A DNA stretch of 64,000 nucleotides from Marinobacter sp. ANT_B65 (GCF_002407605.1 NZ_NXGV01000005.1:62001-126000), one strand, 5' to 3'; positions 26,514 through 35,404 are shown, counted from the stretch's first letter. Numbers and translations: made by a program. The notes: a model not told the origin generated them from the letters alone.

Positions 26514-27809
26514 TTAAAGCTGCTTCAGGCCTGGCAACCTTGATGCCAGCTGCCGGATTGCTGCGGGTAGTTCATCGTCTATGCCCATGGCATAGCGGGC
26601 CACCTGATTACGGGCGAAAGGCAGGGCACGTGCAGTTCCAAGGCCGAGGTTCCGGAGCAGGTGGAGCGGAGGAACACGGTTGCTGAACAGATGATAGAAA
26701 GCGTCCATGGTGAGCATCATGCGGCGATTTGCCGGGCGCCGTAGCTGCTCGTAGCTGGCCAGCCTTGAGGGGTTCGCCAGGTCCTCGCCTGCCCGCCGGG
26801 CCTCCTTCAGGATGCTCTGCAGGCATTGTGCATCCTGAAAGCCGAGATTGACGCCCTGGCCCGCAAGGGGGTTAATGGTGTGAGCGGCGTCTCCGGCGAG
26901 CACGATGCGTCCTGCTGAATACTGTTTTGCGTGCTGCCGGGCGATGGGGAAGTTAGCACGGTCTTCAATATGGGTGAGGTGCGGCAGTTCTGTCGGAAAA
27001 TTCGTCTGTATTTCCGCCATCAGCACTTCGTTGCTCAGACTCTTGAGGCGGGCAATTTCCTCCGGCGAGTCGTACCACACCAGTGAGGCGAGGCTCTCGC
27101 CCGGGTATTCAGGGCCGGCGCTGTATAGCGGCAAAAAGGCCCTTGGGCCAGAAGGGTAGAAGCCCTGCCAGGTGATGTCCTCTACCTGGCCCTGATAGCG
27201 CACGGAAATTACCATGGCCTGCTGGCCATACTGATTCCTGGTAACACCGATGCCTGCCATGTCTCTTACCCGCGACTGCGCGCCATCGGCGCCAATAACC
27301 AGTGCTGCGGTCAATTGCTGGCTGTTCTCAAGTGTAACTGTGGCCTGTTCATCTGTCCGGGAAATGCCGGAGACACCGTTGCCGGCCAGTATAGTCACCG
27401 AAGGTTCTGTTGCAGCTGTGTGCCACAGAGCGATCTGTGTGATTGAGTTCTCAACGATATGGCCAAGATGGGGTGTGTTCAGCCCGCAGGCATCGAATTC
27501 TACCCGGTTTGATGTGCGAGGGAGCAGGTTGCGTAGCGGATGCGATGTCTCATCCCATACCGCGAGCCGCCGATAGGGTGTAGCGCGCATGTTGAGGATG
27601 TGATCCCAGGCTCCCAGATTCTGCAGGTAGCGCTCGCTGCCCGCACTCAGGGCAGATACGCGTATGTCGGGCGCCGCCTCCGGGTTAAACGCCGGAGCAG
27701 GGGCGCGGTCAACCATCGCTACGTTGAAACCCTCTCGTCCGAGACCGGTGGCGAGGGCGGCGCCTACCATGCCAGCGCCAACAATCACAATATCAAAAGC
27801 TTGAGTCAT
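26514..27809 (-). CDS. UbiH/UbiF-family FAD monooxygenase, closest in wording to UbiF
   Basis: A 431-residue flavoprotein hydroxylase of ubiquinone synthesis. The N-terminal FAD loop is IVGAGMVGAALATGL, the second FAD motif is VIGADGAQSRVR, and the third is VLAGDAAHTINPLAGQGVNLGFQDAQCL. The PDIRVSALSAGSERYLQNLGAWD segment and GPRAFLPLY resemble E. coli UbiF (C6 hydroxylase) more than UbiH; a broader-specificity UbiM-like enzyme is the alternative. ATG 27809 has AGGA upstream and starts the FAD fold directly; an in-frame start at 27833 would add eight residues. ubiA and ubiC lie elsewhere in this window. Confidence 0.85.
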   Translation of the reverse strand: MTQAFDIVIVGAGMVGAALATGLGREGFNVAMVDRAPAPAFNPEAAPDIRVSALSAGSERYLQNLGAWDHILNMRATPYRRLAVWDETSHPLRNLLPRTSNRVEFDACGLNTPHLGHIVENSITQIALWHTAATEPSVTILAGNGVSGISRTDEQATVTLENSQQLTAALVIGADGAQSRVRDMAGIGVTRNQYGQQAMVISVRYQGQVEDITWQGFYPSGPRAFLPLYSAGPEYPGESLASLVWYDSPEEIARLKSLSNEVLMAEIQTNFPTELPHLTHIEDRANFPIARQHAKQYSAGRIVLAGDAAHTINPLAGQGVNLGFQDAQCLQSILKEARRAGEDLANPSRLASYEQLRRPANRRMMLTMDAFYHLFSNRVPPLHLLRNLGLGTARALPFARNQVARYAMGIDDELPAAIRQLASRLPGLKQL

Positions 27810-27861
27810 ATCGGATTCCTGTCTGATGCCCACAGTTTACGCGATGGCAAAGATCAGACAA

Positions 27862-27920
27862 GCAACGGGTATCAAGTCGGTTGTAAAAGCACTAGCTAAG
27901 CCATGCCGGATACCCGTTGC
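27862..27920. repeat. 12-bp perfect inverted repeat at the end of the YbaK-like gene
   Basis: GCAACGGGTATC (27862-27873) and GATACCCGTTGC (27909-27920) are exact complements around 35 bases. The right arm lies within the last codons of the YbaK-like gene, and the left arm is in the leader of the UbiF-like gene. It could fold in the leftward transcript as a terminator or processing hairpin. Confidence 0.55.
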
Positions 27921-28447
27921 CCGGGTTCCTCTTCATGTGAATGACATGTTTTCAGGAGCCAGGCTGGCTTCCGGCCACCAGGCTTGGTGAAACCCCGGTT
28001 AAGTACGACTGGCTGCACAAGGTTCAGGAAATCCCGGGTGTTCATGTGCAGGGTTTCGGTGTGACTTCCTGCGGCAAAGGCAAGCTCCGGTTGTTCTGTT
28101 AAGGATTCCGAGCAGTAGACGGTCATGCCGAACAGGTTGCCGAAAGGCGGCATGGCTCCAACTTCGCAATCCGGGAAGCGGTCAGCGAACGTTTGTTCAT
28201 CGGCAAGATCGACGAAATCCGTATCAAGGATGTTGGAAAGGCTATTCCAGCGAACGCGCCAGGTTGCCGGCATAACCAGCATCGCCATTTTTCCATCCAG
28301 TTCGATAATGACGGTTTTGACGACTTTGTCACCCGCAATTTTTACGTGGTGAGCAAGTTCCTGAGCGGTAAATGCGGGAGGGTGAGTGAGGCTCATGTAT
28401 TCAACATTCGCCTCATCAAGAAACTCTTTCAACTGCTGTATCGGCAT
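27896..28447 (-). CDS. YbaK/EbsC-type aminoacyl-tRNA deacylase domain protein
   Basis: A 183-residue protein with a YbaK fold. The opening FTAQELAHHVKIAGDKVVKTVIIELDGKMAMLVMPA holds the conserved lysine of the family, and GAMPPFGNLFGM is the substrate-loop glycine pattern. These free-standing editing proteins hydrolyse wrongly charged tRNAs such as Cys- or Ala-tRNAPro; the exact substrate here is unknown. The last 25 residues are charged and not typical of the domain. Confidence 0.8.
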   Translation of the reverse strand: MPIQQLKEFLDEANVEYMSLTHPPAFTAQELAHHVKIAGDKVVKTVIIELDGKMAMLVMPATWRVRWNSLSNILDTDFVDLADEQTFADRFPDCEVGAMPPFGNLFGMTVYCSESLTEQPELAFAAGSHTETLHMNTRDFLNLVQPVVLNRGFTKPGGRKPAWLLKTCHSHEEEPGQRVSGMA

Positions 28448-28620
28448 AGTGACAGGCCCCTACCAACAACGACAGCAATCCGGAGCGGCGGATTAAGTGC
28501 TTGTCCTGCTCCGGCGATGGCCTGGCGGGGCTGTTTTAGCCCCGCCATTAATGGTCAGCTTAGCTGAGGTTGTGCAGTTTGCGAGTAACAGGTTGTATCT
28601 ATGGGATACGGATTGCTATT

Positions 28621-29454
28621 TCACTCGGTTTTGTACATGTGTATGTCGCGCTGGGGAAAGGGAATCGAGATGCCTTCTGCATCAAACGCCTTTTTCACGC
28701 GTTCCTGCATATCCCAGTAAAACGGCCATACATCGCCTGATTTGGCCCATACACGAACGGTAAGGTCAACCGAGCTTTCACCAAGACCACCTACTACGAC
28801 CAGAGGCGCAGGGTCTTTCAGTGCGCGCTCATCTTCTTCAATCAGGCGTTTGCAAATGCTTTTGGCTTTGTCGATGTCATCGTTATAGCCGATACCAAAC
28901 GACATGTCGCAACGACGGGTTTCGTAGGCACTGAGGTTGGTCAGGCTGGAATTGGACAGGTCGCCATTGGGGATCACAACCCGACGGTTATCGAAGGTAT
29001 TGACGATAGTGTAAAGAATGGAAATTTCGATGACCGACCCCAGATATCCCTGAGCTTCGATAACATCACCGACCTTGAAGGGTTTGAACATCAGAATCAG
29101 AACGCCGCCCGCAAAGTTACCCAGGCTGCCCTGAAGTGCAAGGCCGACCGCCAGGCCTGCGGCACCGATAATGGCAACGAATGAGGTAGTGGCAATGCCA
29201 ACCATGGAGGCAACAGAGATGAGCAGCAGGATCTTGAGAATCGCGCTGACCAGACCACACAAGAATTTGTTCAGAGTAGGGTCTTTTTTACCAAGCTTTG
29301 AATCCAGCAGTCTCACTAAGCGATTGATCAGCCACATGCCGATAATCAGCGTGACAATGGCAAGCAAAACTTTCGGTGCATAGGTCATGATCAGCTCAAT
29401 AGCCTGATCAATGTATCCCGAGGCGCGTCCGTCAGCACTAAGTAGATCTTCCAT
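28621..29454 (-). CDS. mscS: small-conductance mechanosensitive channel MscS
   Basis: A 277-residue inner-membrane channel that opens on hypo-osmotic shock. Three N-terminal helices are followed by the pore-lining GAAGLAVGLALQGSLGNFAGGVLILMFKPFKVGD and the VVIPNGDLSNSSLTNLS beta domain, closely matching E. coli MscS (286 residues) throughout. It appears monocistronic. The 162 bases upstream to the mnmH end are AT-rich and hold nothing I can name. Confidence 0.95.
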   Translation of the reverse strand: MEDLLSADGRASGYIDQAIELIMTYAPKVLLAIVTLIIGMWLINRLVRLLDSKLGKKDPTLNKFLCGLVSAILKILLLISVASMVGIATTSFVAIIGAAGLAVGLALQGSLGNFAGGVLILMFKPFKVGDVIEAQGYLGSVIEISILYTIVNTFDNRRVVIPNGDLSNSSLTNLSAYETRRCDMSFGIGYNDDIDKAKSICKRLIEEDERALKDPAPLVVVGGLGESSVDLTVRVWAKSGDVWPFYWDMQERVKKAFDAEGISIPFPQRDIHMYKTE

Positions 29455-29616
29455 ATGAGTTTCCTTGTCAATTTCTGGTTTTTTTATGTATTGCGTCGTT
29501 ATTATCTATTTACTGCGTTTTCATTATAGGTCTGAAACCTCTGTATGTAAGCAGGGGTTTATACGACGCATAGTGCGACAAGGTGTTTCCTGCGCCGGAA
29601 TTAAAATAGGTGGTGG

Positions 29617-30738
29617 TTATGCAGAAGTATTGTTTCTGGCCCAGTCAATCACAGTATCCGGTCCGCCCCGGACAAATATTTCGCCTTGTTTCTGGCTGAG
29701 CTGATAGTCGTACATAGGATCGTAATAATCCTGAAGCAGTGACTGAATCCAGGCGTCGTGGCCGTGAACGTCTCCGCTGCGCTCCTGTTGTTCCAGCGCC
29801 TGCGACATGGAGTTACGTAGTTGATTGTGACGTTCTCCGCCCAGGCGCTTGCTTATGCGGTCCAGCGCGCCAAGAAGGTAGTCCCGGAAATTCAGCCAGC
29901 CAGCTGCCTCACCGTCACGCCTCGCATAATCAGCCAGCATTTTTTCCACATAGTCTTCCCGGATGATGCGGGTGCGTTCTTCCAGCGGTTGCTCGACAAT
30001 AAGCAGCGGTGCATGAGCAATCTGGTTTTTCAGGGCGTCGGGGATGGCGCAGCGGCCAACCAGGCGACTTTCGTCTTCCAGATAAATGGGCCCTCCTTTC
30101 AGGTGGTGGGCCTTTAGCATGGCGACAGCGAGGCGGTTTTCGAAATCTATCTGTGATGGCTGGGGTGTTACCTGCCGTCCGAAGCTGGATCCCCGGTGAT
30201 TGGCCAGACCTTCCAGGTCTACCGGGTTTGGCAGGTGCTGCAATACACGGGTTTTTCCGGTTCCTGTACGACCGCTTATAATGCGGAACTCACTGGACTC
30301 AATAAGATTGTCCAGGCTGTCGATAAGAAACCGGCGCAGGGCCTTGTAGCCGCCCTTGATGAGGGGGTAATCAATGCCGGCTTCCCGTATCCACTGCTGG
30401 GTGAGCCGGGATCGCAAACCACCCCGGAAGCAGAATAGATAGCCTTCAGGGTGACTTGCTACAAACCGCTTCCAGGCCTCAATACGCTGGGCTTTGATAT
30501 CGCCGGAAACCAGCTGATGGCCCAGCCGGATGGCTTCATCCTGACCTTTTTCCTTGTAACAGATACCTACCCGGTGTCGTTCGTCGTCGTTCATCAGGGG
30601 CGCATTTTCAGCCCCGGGGAAACTGCCTTTGGTGAACTCTACTGGTGCCCGAACGTCCATTAACGGGATGTCGTTCAGGAACAGGGACAGAAAGTTATCG
30701 GTATCGGGTCTGCTTGCCATTTCGGGGCTCAATCGCAT
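29617..30738 (-). CDS. mnmH: tRNA 2-selenouridine synthase MnmH (SelU)
   Basis: A 373-residue protein with an N-terminal rhodanese domain, active Cys103 in CFRGGLRS, and a C-terminal P-loop domain with GRTGTGKT at 156-163. MnmH replaces sulfur by selenium at the wobble 2-thiouridine of Lys, Glu and Gln tRNAs, through a geranylated intermediate. SelD, which supplies selenophosphate, is not in this window. The start may be ATG 30738 or ATG 30720 (MASRPDTD); neither has a good Shine-Dalgarno site. Confidence 0.93.
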   Translation of the reverse strand: MRLSPEMASRPDTDNFLSLFLNDIPLMDVRAPVEFTKGSFPGAENAPLMNDDERHRVGICYKEKGQDEAIRLGHQLVSGDIKAQRIEAWKRFVASHPEGYLFCFRGGLRSRLTQQWIREAGIDYPLIKGGYKALRRFLIDSLDNLIESSEFRIISGRTGTGKTRVLQHLPNPVDLEGLANHRGSSFGRQVTPQPSQIDFENRLAVAMLKAHHLKGGPIYLEDESRLVGRCAIPDALKNQIAHAPLLIVEQPLEERTRIIREDYVEKMLADYARRDGEAAGWLNFRDYLLGALDRISKRLGGERHNQLRNSMSQALEQQERSGDVHGHDAWIQSLLQDYYDPMYDYQLSQKQGEIFVRGGPDTVIDWARNNTSA

Positions 30739-30826
30739 GTCAGAGTCAGGCGGCAGTATAGCGGATGTGAAATTTTCCTGCTTTCTGGCCGTAATTTTCC
30801 GGGTGGGATCAGATTACTGGTCAGGC

Positions 30827-30857
30827 AAAAAAAAAGGCAACCCGAAAGTTGCCCTTT
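30827..30857 (-). terminator. Rho-independent terminator of the CsrB-like RNA
   Basis: On the minus strand GGGCAAC and GTTGCC close on a TTTCGG-type loop and are followed by nine consecutive T residues. It ends transcription coming from the right, before mnmH. Confidence 0.9.
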
Positions 30858-31055
30858 ATAAGATGTGGTCGGCGCGTCCTTGCGCTGAGTGCAACAGCCC
30901 TGTTGCGAGTCCTTCTGCCTCTCCCTGGTGCCGGCTTCCGAGCCAGCGATCCGAATACTTATCCCTTAAGCGAGGTGTCCCTGTGTCCCTGCTTCTCCCT
31001 GCATTCCATGCCGGGGTGCATCCAGTGCGTCGTCCTTTTCCATGCCATCCCTGAC
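30827..31055 (-). ncRNA. CsrB/RsmZ-type CsrA-sequestering small RNA (candidate)
   Basis: This 500-base gap between mnmH and vanZ has no believable gene, but its minus strand has the look of a CsrB-family RNA. From a predicted start near 31055 it contains 14 GGA motifs in about 200 bases (CAGGGA, AAGGAC, CTGGAT and similar). Short perfect hairpins present these in loops: at 31018-31028, 31001-31011 (GCAT-GGA-ATGC), 30958-30970 (CTTA-AGGGA-TAAG), 30933-30944 (GGCT-CGGA-AGCC) and 30872-30885. A further hairpin at 30891-30906 exposes AGGG. It ends in a GGCAAC/GTTGCC terminator followed by nine T. Such RNAs bind many CsrA/RsmA dimers and free their target mRNAs. The family call is mine from structure; no covariance search was run. 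Confidence 0.8.
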
Positions 31056-31061
31056 AACATC

Positions 31062-31067
31062 ACTATA
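31062..31067 (-). promoter_or_regulatory. -10 box of the CsrB-like RNA
   Basis: TATAGT on the minus strand places the start of transcription near 31055, just before the first CAGGGA. No good -35 box lies 16-18 bases upstream, as expected for a promoter that needs an activator. Confidence 0.6.
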
Positions 31068-31224
31068 CCTGTTTGAAGTCGGGAAACGTGTGGACCCCGC
31101 ATGCTTGGGCGACGGTGTTTTCGGTATGTTTTGGGGGTGTACAGAATATGCCTTTATATATCATTGGGTTGAGCGTTTTTGGGCGCGCCGGAATGCCGTC
31201 GCGCACGCAAAGTCACCGTAAGAT

Positions 31225-31275
31225 CGCACAAGCTTGTGCGAAATATCTCACACGGATTCGGGCGAATCTCTCACA
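31225..31275 (-). promoter_or_regulatory. GacA/UvrY-like upstream activating sites
   Basis: On the minus strand TGTGAGATATTTCGCACA (31252 to 31235) is an imperfect palindrome close to the UvrY/GacA site TGTGAGAGATCTCTTACA, centred about 188 bases before the predicted RNA start. A second TGTGAGAGAT half site begins at 31275, and a 16-base perfect palindrome, CGCACAAGCTTGTGCG, occupies 31225-31240. The sites overlap the 3' end of the VanZ gene. Confidence 0.6.
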
Positions 31276-31652
31276 ACCGTTTTGTCGGTCCTGCGCAGAC
31301 CGGGCCAGGGCAGAAGCCCTATCAGTACTCCTGTTCCGTCGGCAGCGATATCCGCCAGAGAGAAATCCCGGTAGGGCAGGTTGGCCTGAGCTGCCTCAAT
31401 GCTGACTCCAAACCCCAGGAGTACAGGAACAAACCAGATGACACGGAGGTTGGGCCATGACAGGCGAACCAGCACCGTGAGCTCAACAAACGCAATGATG
31501 TGGTTCACTTTGTCGCTGGGTGCCGAAGGAATCGGGTAGTCACCGCTTGTGGTCGCCAGGAAGCCAATGGCAACCACCGATAGCAGCAAAGCGAAGCGCC
31601 ACAGTGGTCGAAAGCGCAGCAGGGTTATCAGTTGGTGTTTCAATGTTGCCAT
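31248..31652 (-). CDS. VanZ-like family membrane protein
   Basis: A 134-residue protein with four predicted helices and the VanZ-type pattern PSAPSDKVNHIIAFVELTVLV in which Asp-Lys-x-x-His is conserved, then DFSLADIAADGTGVLIG near the end. The molecular role of these small VanZ-like proteins is unknown; VanZ itself gives low-level teicoplanin resistance. It is divergent from cysZ. Its coding end carries the upstream sites of the small RNA. Confidence 0.75.
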   Translation of the reverse strand: MATLKHQLITLLRFRPLWRFALLLSVVAIGFLATTSGDYPIPSAPSDKVNHIIAFVELTVLVRLSWPNLRVIWFVPVLLGFGVSIEAAQANLPYRDFSLADIAADGTGVLIGLLPWPGLRRTDKTVVRDSPESV

Positions 31653-31749
31653 TGGTGAAATCCGTCAGAGTTCTCTGGCTGTGTGAAGGTTTTCAACATG
31701 ATATGCTTTGCGCCCCGTCACTGTCATTGAAGCGGAGTGCTAATCAGCA

Positions 31750-32499
31750 ATGCTCAGAGGTAATTTTTTTCGTGGACTGGGCTACCTGGGTGAGGGTTTC
31801 CACCTGATACGTCAGCCCGGTTTGCGACTGTTTGTGATGATCCCTCTGGTGATCAACATTCTGCTTTTCGGGCTATTGTTCTATTTCCTGGGTGAAGTTT
31901 TCAGTGGGTTGATCGTCGCTGCAATGGCCTGGTTGCCGGACTGGGCCTGGTTGCAGGCGCTGGACTGGCTGTTCTGGATCTTTTATGGCGCAGTGATTCT
32001 GCTGATGCTGGCATACGGTTTTGTGATCGTAGCCAACCTGATTGGTTCCCCGTTCTATGGTTATCTTGCTGAGCTGACCGAAAAGCATCTCACGGGGCAG
32101 GAGGTCAGCCCCGATGACAGCTGGGCGACGATCATCAAAGATACTCCCCGGGCTCTCTGGCGCGAAGTGCAGAAAATCGTTTATTACCTGCCGCGGGCCA
32201 TTGGCCTCTTTATTATTGGTTTGATCCCGGTGGTTAATCTGGTCGCAGCTGTGCTGTGGTTCCTGTTTAACAGCTGGATGATGGCGCTGCAGTATGTAGA
32301 TTACCCGGCAGACAACCATAAGGTGAGCTTCAAGGCTTTGCGGCAGCTGCTTGCCGACACCCGACTGTCTGCACTGGGCTTTGGGCTGCCGGTGGCACTG
32401 GCAGCCATGGTACCTGTTCTGAATCTGGTCGTGGTTCCTGCAGCCGTATGCGGTGCTACCGCCTATTGGGTGCGCGAAAACGGCGCAACACGAAATTAA
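31750..32499 (+). CDS. cysZ: sulfate transporter CysZ
   Basis: A 249-residue inner-membrane protein with long helices. It matches CysZ, which imports sulfate for cysteine synthesis. The N-terminal FFRGLGYLGEGFHLIRQPGLRLFVMIPL, the middle LIGSPFYGYLAELTEKHLTGQE and the late SWMMALQYVDYPADNH are typical of the family. It lies 16 bases before rapA, so the two may share a transcript. Confidence 0.93.
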   Translation: MLRGNFFRGLGYLGEGFHLIRQPGLRLFVMIPLVINILLFGLLFYFLGEVFSGLIVAAMAWLPDWAWLQALDWLFWIFYGAVILLMLAYGFVIVANLIGSPFYGYLAELTEKHLTGQEVSPDDSWATIIKDTPRALWREVQKIVYYLPRAIGLFIIGLIPVVNLVAAVLWFLFNSWMMALQYVDYPADNHKVSFKALRQLLADTRLSALGFGLPVALAAMVPVLNLVVVPAAVCGATAYWVRENGATRN

Positions 32500-32515
32500 C
32501 GAGTCGGGAGGCTTT

Positions 32516-35404
32516 TTGGACGCATCGGAATTGGTTATTGGTCAACGCTGGGTAAGCCACAGTGATACTGCGCTGGGGCTGGGCATAGTGACAGAAGTTT
32601 CCGGCCGGAGGGTTACCCTGGGGTTTCCTGCGGCGGATGAAGAGCGCACTTATGCTATTGATAACGCGCCACTTTCCCGAATAGTTTACCAGGTTGGTGA
32701 GGAAATCGAGACCTTCGGCGGAGACAGGTATCTCGTGCGTGCGGTGGAAGACGTGGGTGGTGTTCTGATGTATCACGCAGCCAGTCTTTCCGGTGACGAT
32801 GAGTCAGGTGATGGCGAGAAGCTTGAACAGATATCCGAGGTGAAACTCGCGGGCTCCGTAAATTTTTCTGCGCCCCACCAACGCCTTTTTGCCGGCCAGT
32901 TTGATCGTAATGGTGCTTTTCGTCTGCGTTATGCCACCGTTCAGCACCTGGACCGGTTGCGTGCTTCCCCTGCCCGCGGCCTGATTGGTGCGCGTACACA
33001 GCATTTGCAGCACCAGATTTACATTGCTCATGAAGTCGCTAAGCGCCATGCGCCACGGGTGCTTCTGGCGGATGAGGTCGGCCTTGGTAAGACCATTGAA
33101 GCGGGCCTTGTACTGCATTACCAGTTGCAGACTGGCAGAGCCAGACGCGCCCTGATCGTGGTGCCTGATTCTCTGATTCATCAGTGGCTTGTGGAAATGC
33201 TGAGGCGGTTTAACCTGCGCTTCTCCATTGTAGACCAGAGTCGCTACGACGCTCTGGCAGAAAGCGAAGATGAAGTGGACGCGCTGGTTAATCACATTTT
33301 CGGGGACGAATCTTCTGTTAACCCCTTTGAAAGCGACCAGTTGGTGTTGTGCAGCCTTGATTTTCTTGTTGGTAGCAAAAAGGCCAGAAAGCACGCCCTG
33401 AGCGCCGGGTGGGATCTGATGATCGTGGATGAGGCTCATCACCTGGCCTGGAGTCCTGAGAGTGTCAGCCCTGAATACCAGATTGTGGAGGAGCTTTCGG
33501 CGGCCAGTGAAGGTCTGCTATTACTGACAGCAACGCCGGAGCAGGTGGGCGTGGCCAGTCATTTTGCCCGTCTGCGCCTGCTCGACCCGGCCCGCTTTCA
33601 TGACTTGAAGGCGTTTCAGGAAGAAGAGCAGCAGTACGAAACGATTAACAGCGTAGTCCGGCGTTTGCAGGATGAGAGTTCCGGGATTCATGAAGAAGAC
33701 CGGATGGCCCTGGAGGCCTGGTTAGGCGATGAGCTGGAGCAACTGTTAAAGGGTGATTCGCCGCGCCAGGCTGTTATTGACGCACTGCTTGACCGCCATG
33801 GTACAGGGCGGGTGTTGTTCCGTAACACCCGTGCAGCGATACAGGGCTTTCCCGAGCGCCGCGTTAATGCTGTTGCGCTGGAATGTCCTGCCATGTACGA
33901 GAGCCAGGAGTTCGGTTTGACGGGGTTGGCGCCAGAGCAGCTTGTGCCTGAAGAGCAGTGGCTGGCGGATGACCCGAGGGTTGCCTGGCTGGAGAAAAAG
34001 CTGGCGGGACTTCGCCCCGCTAAGGTCGTGGTTATCTGTGCCATGGCCGAAACCGCCATGGCACTTGAACACTACCTGCAGCTTCGTGCAGGCATTCGCA
34101 GCGCTGCATTCCATGAGCATTTAAGTCTTATAGAGCGTGACCGCGCTGCGGCCTACTTTGCTGACAATGAACAGGGTGCTCAGGCGCTTATCTGTTCTGA
34201 AATTGGCAGTGAGGGGCGCAATTTCCAGTTTGCTCACCATCTGGTGCTGTTTGATCTGCCTGCCAACCCGGATCTGCTTGAGCAGCGTATCGGGCGTCTC
34301 GATCGTATTGGCCAGACTGAATCGATCGATATTCATATTCCCTATCTGCTGAACACCTCGCAGGAGGTTCAGTACCGCTGGTTCCACGAAGGGCTGAACG
34401 CATTTGCTGAAAGCTGCGCTGTTGGTGTGGCTGTGCAGGAAAAAGTAGGAGAACAGTGGGAAGGTGCTGTTGCCGGTGATACCGGCTTGCTGGATAACCT
34501 GGTTGAAGCCTCTGCCGCCGAAACGACCCGCCTGAAAACCTTGCTGCAGAATGGCCGCGATGCGCTTATTGAGCTCAATTCCTGTCGCAGCGATATAGCC
34601 GATGTGCTGATCGCCGGTATCGAAGAGGAAGAAGGTTCTGTTCAGGTGCGCGACTACATGATGGAAGCTTTCGATATTCTTGGGGTGGAGGTCGAGGATC
34701 ACTCTGAATATGCCGACATTCTGCGCCCTGGCGAGCAATATCAGGCCGGCCATGTAGCCGAACTGCCGGAGGACGGTGTAACCGTAACCTGGGATCGCCA
34801 GCATGCACTGGAGCGTGAAGACATTGCGTTCATGAGCTGGGAGCATCCGATGGTAACCGGCGTAATGGACTCGGTAACCAGTTCAGGGCTGGGCAAGGCG
34901 GCGCTGGCCAGCTTGTCAGTCAAGGCACTGCCGCCGGGCACTTTGCTCATGGAGGCCCTGTTCACAGTGCATTGCCCTGCGCCAGAAGCCTTGCAGCTGA
35001 CCCGGTATCTGCCGGTCTCGCCCTTGCGTCTGCTGGTAGATGTCAACGGTAAAGAGCTTTCGGCGGCGCTGCCTCATGATCGTCTGAACGATCTTTGTTC
35101 AAACATCCGGCGGCGCACTGCTCAGGCGATTGTGCCGCAGATCCGTCCTCAGGTTGAAGCGATGGTGGATCACGTTGAACGTTTGTCCGCGCCACATCTG
35201 GAGCCGATGAGGCAAAAAGCGCTGGAGCAGGTGGCGGCAAATTTTGAACCTGAGATCCGCCGGCTGGAGGCTTTGCAAAAAGTGAATCCGGCCATTCGCG
35301 AGGAAGAAATCGATTACTTCCGGAATCAGCTTGGCGCTGCCCGTGAGGCCATAGGGCATGCCAGTCTGGCTTTGGAAGGTATACGGGTTATTGTCACAGC
35401 CTGA
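32516..35404 (+). CDS. rapA: RNA polymerase-associated Swi2/Snf2 ATPase RapA (HepA)
   Basis: A 962-residue protein, against 968 in E. coli. RapA binds RNA polymerase and recycles stalled post-termination complexes. Tandem N-terminal Tudor-like domains begin at LVIGQRWVSHSDTALGLG. The helicase core shows DEVGLGKTIEAG near 190, DEAHHLAW near 307, and the second lobe EIGSEGRNFQFA and DLLEQRIGRLDRIGQ. I chose the rare start TTG 32516 because GGGAGG (32506-32511) ends four bases before it and homology starts there; upstream in-frame starts would overlap cysZ. Confidence 0.95.
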   Translation: MDASELVIGQRWVSHSDTALGLGIVTEVSGRRVTLGFPAADEERTYAIDNAPLSRIVYQVGEEIETFGGDRYLVRAVEDVGGVLMYHAASLSGDDESGDGEKLEQISEVKLAGSVNFSAPHQRLFAGQFDRNGAFRLRYATVQHLDRLRASPARGLIGARTQHLQHQIYIAHEVAKRHAPRVLLADEVGLGKTIEAGLVLHYQLQTGRARRALIVVPDSLIHQWLVEMLRRFNLRFSIVDQSRYDALAESEDEVDALVNHIFGDESSVNPFESDQLVLCSLDFLVGSKKARKHALSAGWDLMIVDEAHHLAWSPESVSPEYQIVEELSAASEGLLLLTATPEQVGVASHFARLRLLDPARFHDLKAFQEEEQQYETINSVVRRLQDESSGIHEEDRMALEAWLGDELEQLLKGDSPRQAVIDALLDRHGTGRVLFRNTRAAIQGFPERRVNAVALECPAMYESQEFGLTGLAPEQLVPEEQWLADDPRVAWLEKKLAGLRPAKVVVICAMAETAMALEHYLQLRAGIRSAAFHEHLSLIERDRAAAYFADNEQGAQALICSEIGSEGRNFQFAHHLVLFDLPANPDLLEQRIGRLDRIGQTESIDIHIPYLLNTSQEVQYRWFHEGLNAFAESCAVGVAVQEKVGEQWEGAVAGDTGLLDNLVEASAAETTRLKTLLQNGRDALIELNSCRSDIADVLIAGIEEEEGSVQVRDYMMEAFDILGVEVEDHSEYADILRPGEQYQAGHVAELPEDGVTVTWDRQHALEREDIAFMSWEHPMVTGVMDSVTSSGLGKAALASLSVKALPPGTLLMEALFTVHCPAPEALQLTRYLPVSPLRLLVDVNGKELSAALPHDRLNDLCSNIRRRTAQAIVPQIRPQVEAMVDHVERLSAPHLEPMRQKALEQVAANFEPEIRRLEALQKVNPAIREEEIDYFRNQLGAAREAIGHASLALEGIRVIVTA

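Noticed and set aside
30827..31055. 6S RNA as identity of the intergenic RNA
   Set aside because: It lacks the long open-bubble hairpin of 6S RNA; the many GGA-loop hairpins fit the CsrB type.
30849..31076. Small Pro/Cys/Ser-rich + strand frames in the mnmH-vanZ gap
   Set aside because: Explained by the GGA-rich small RNA on the other strand; no ribosome sites.
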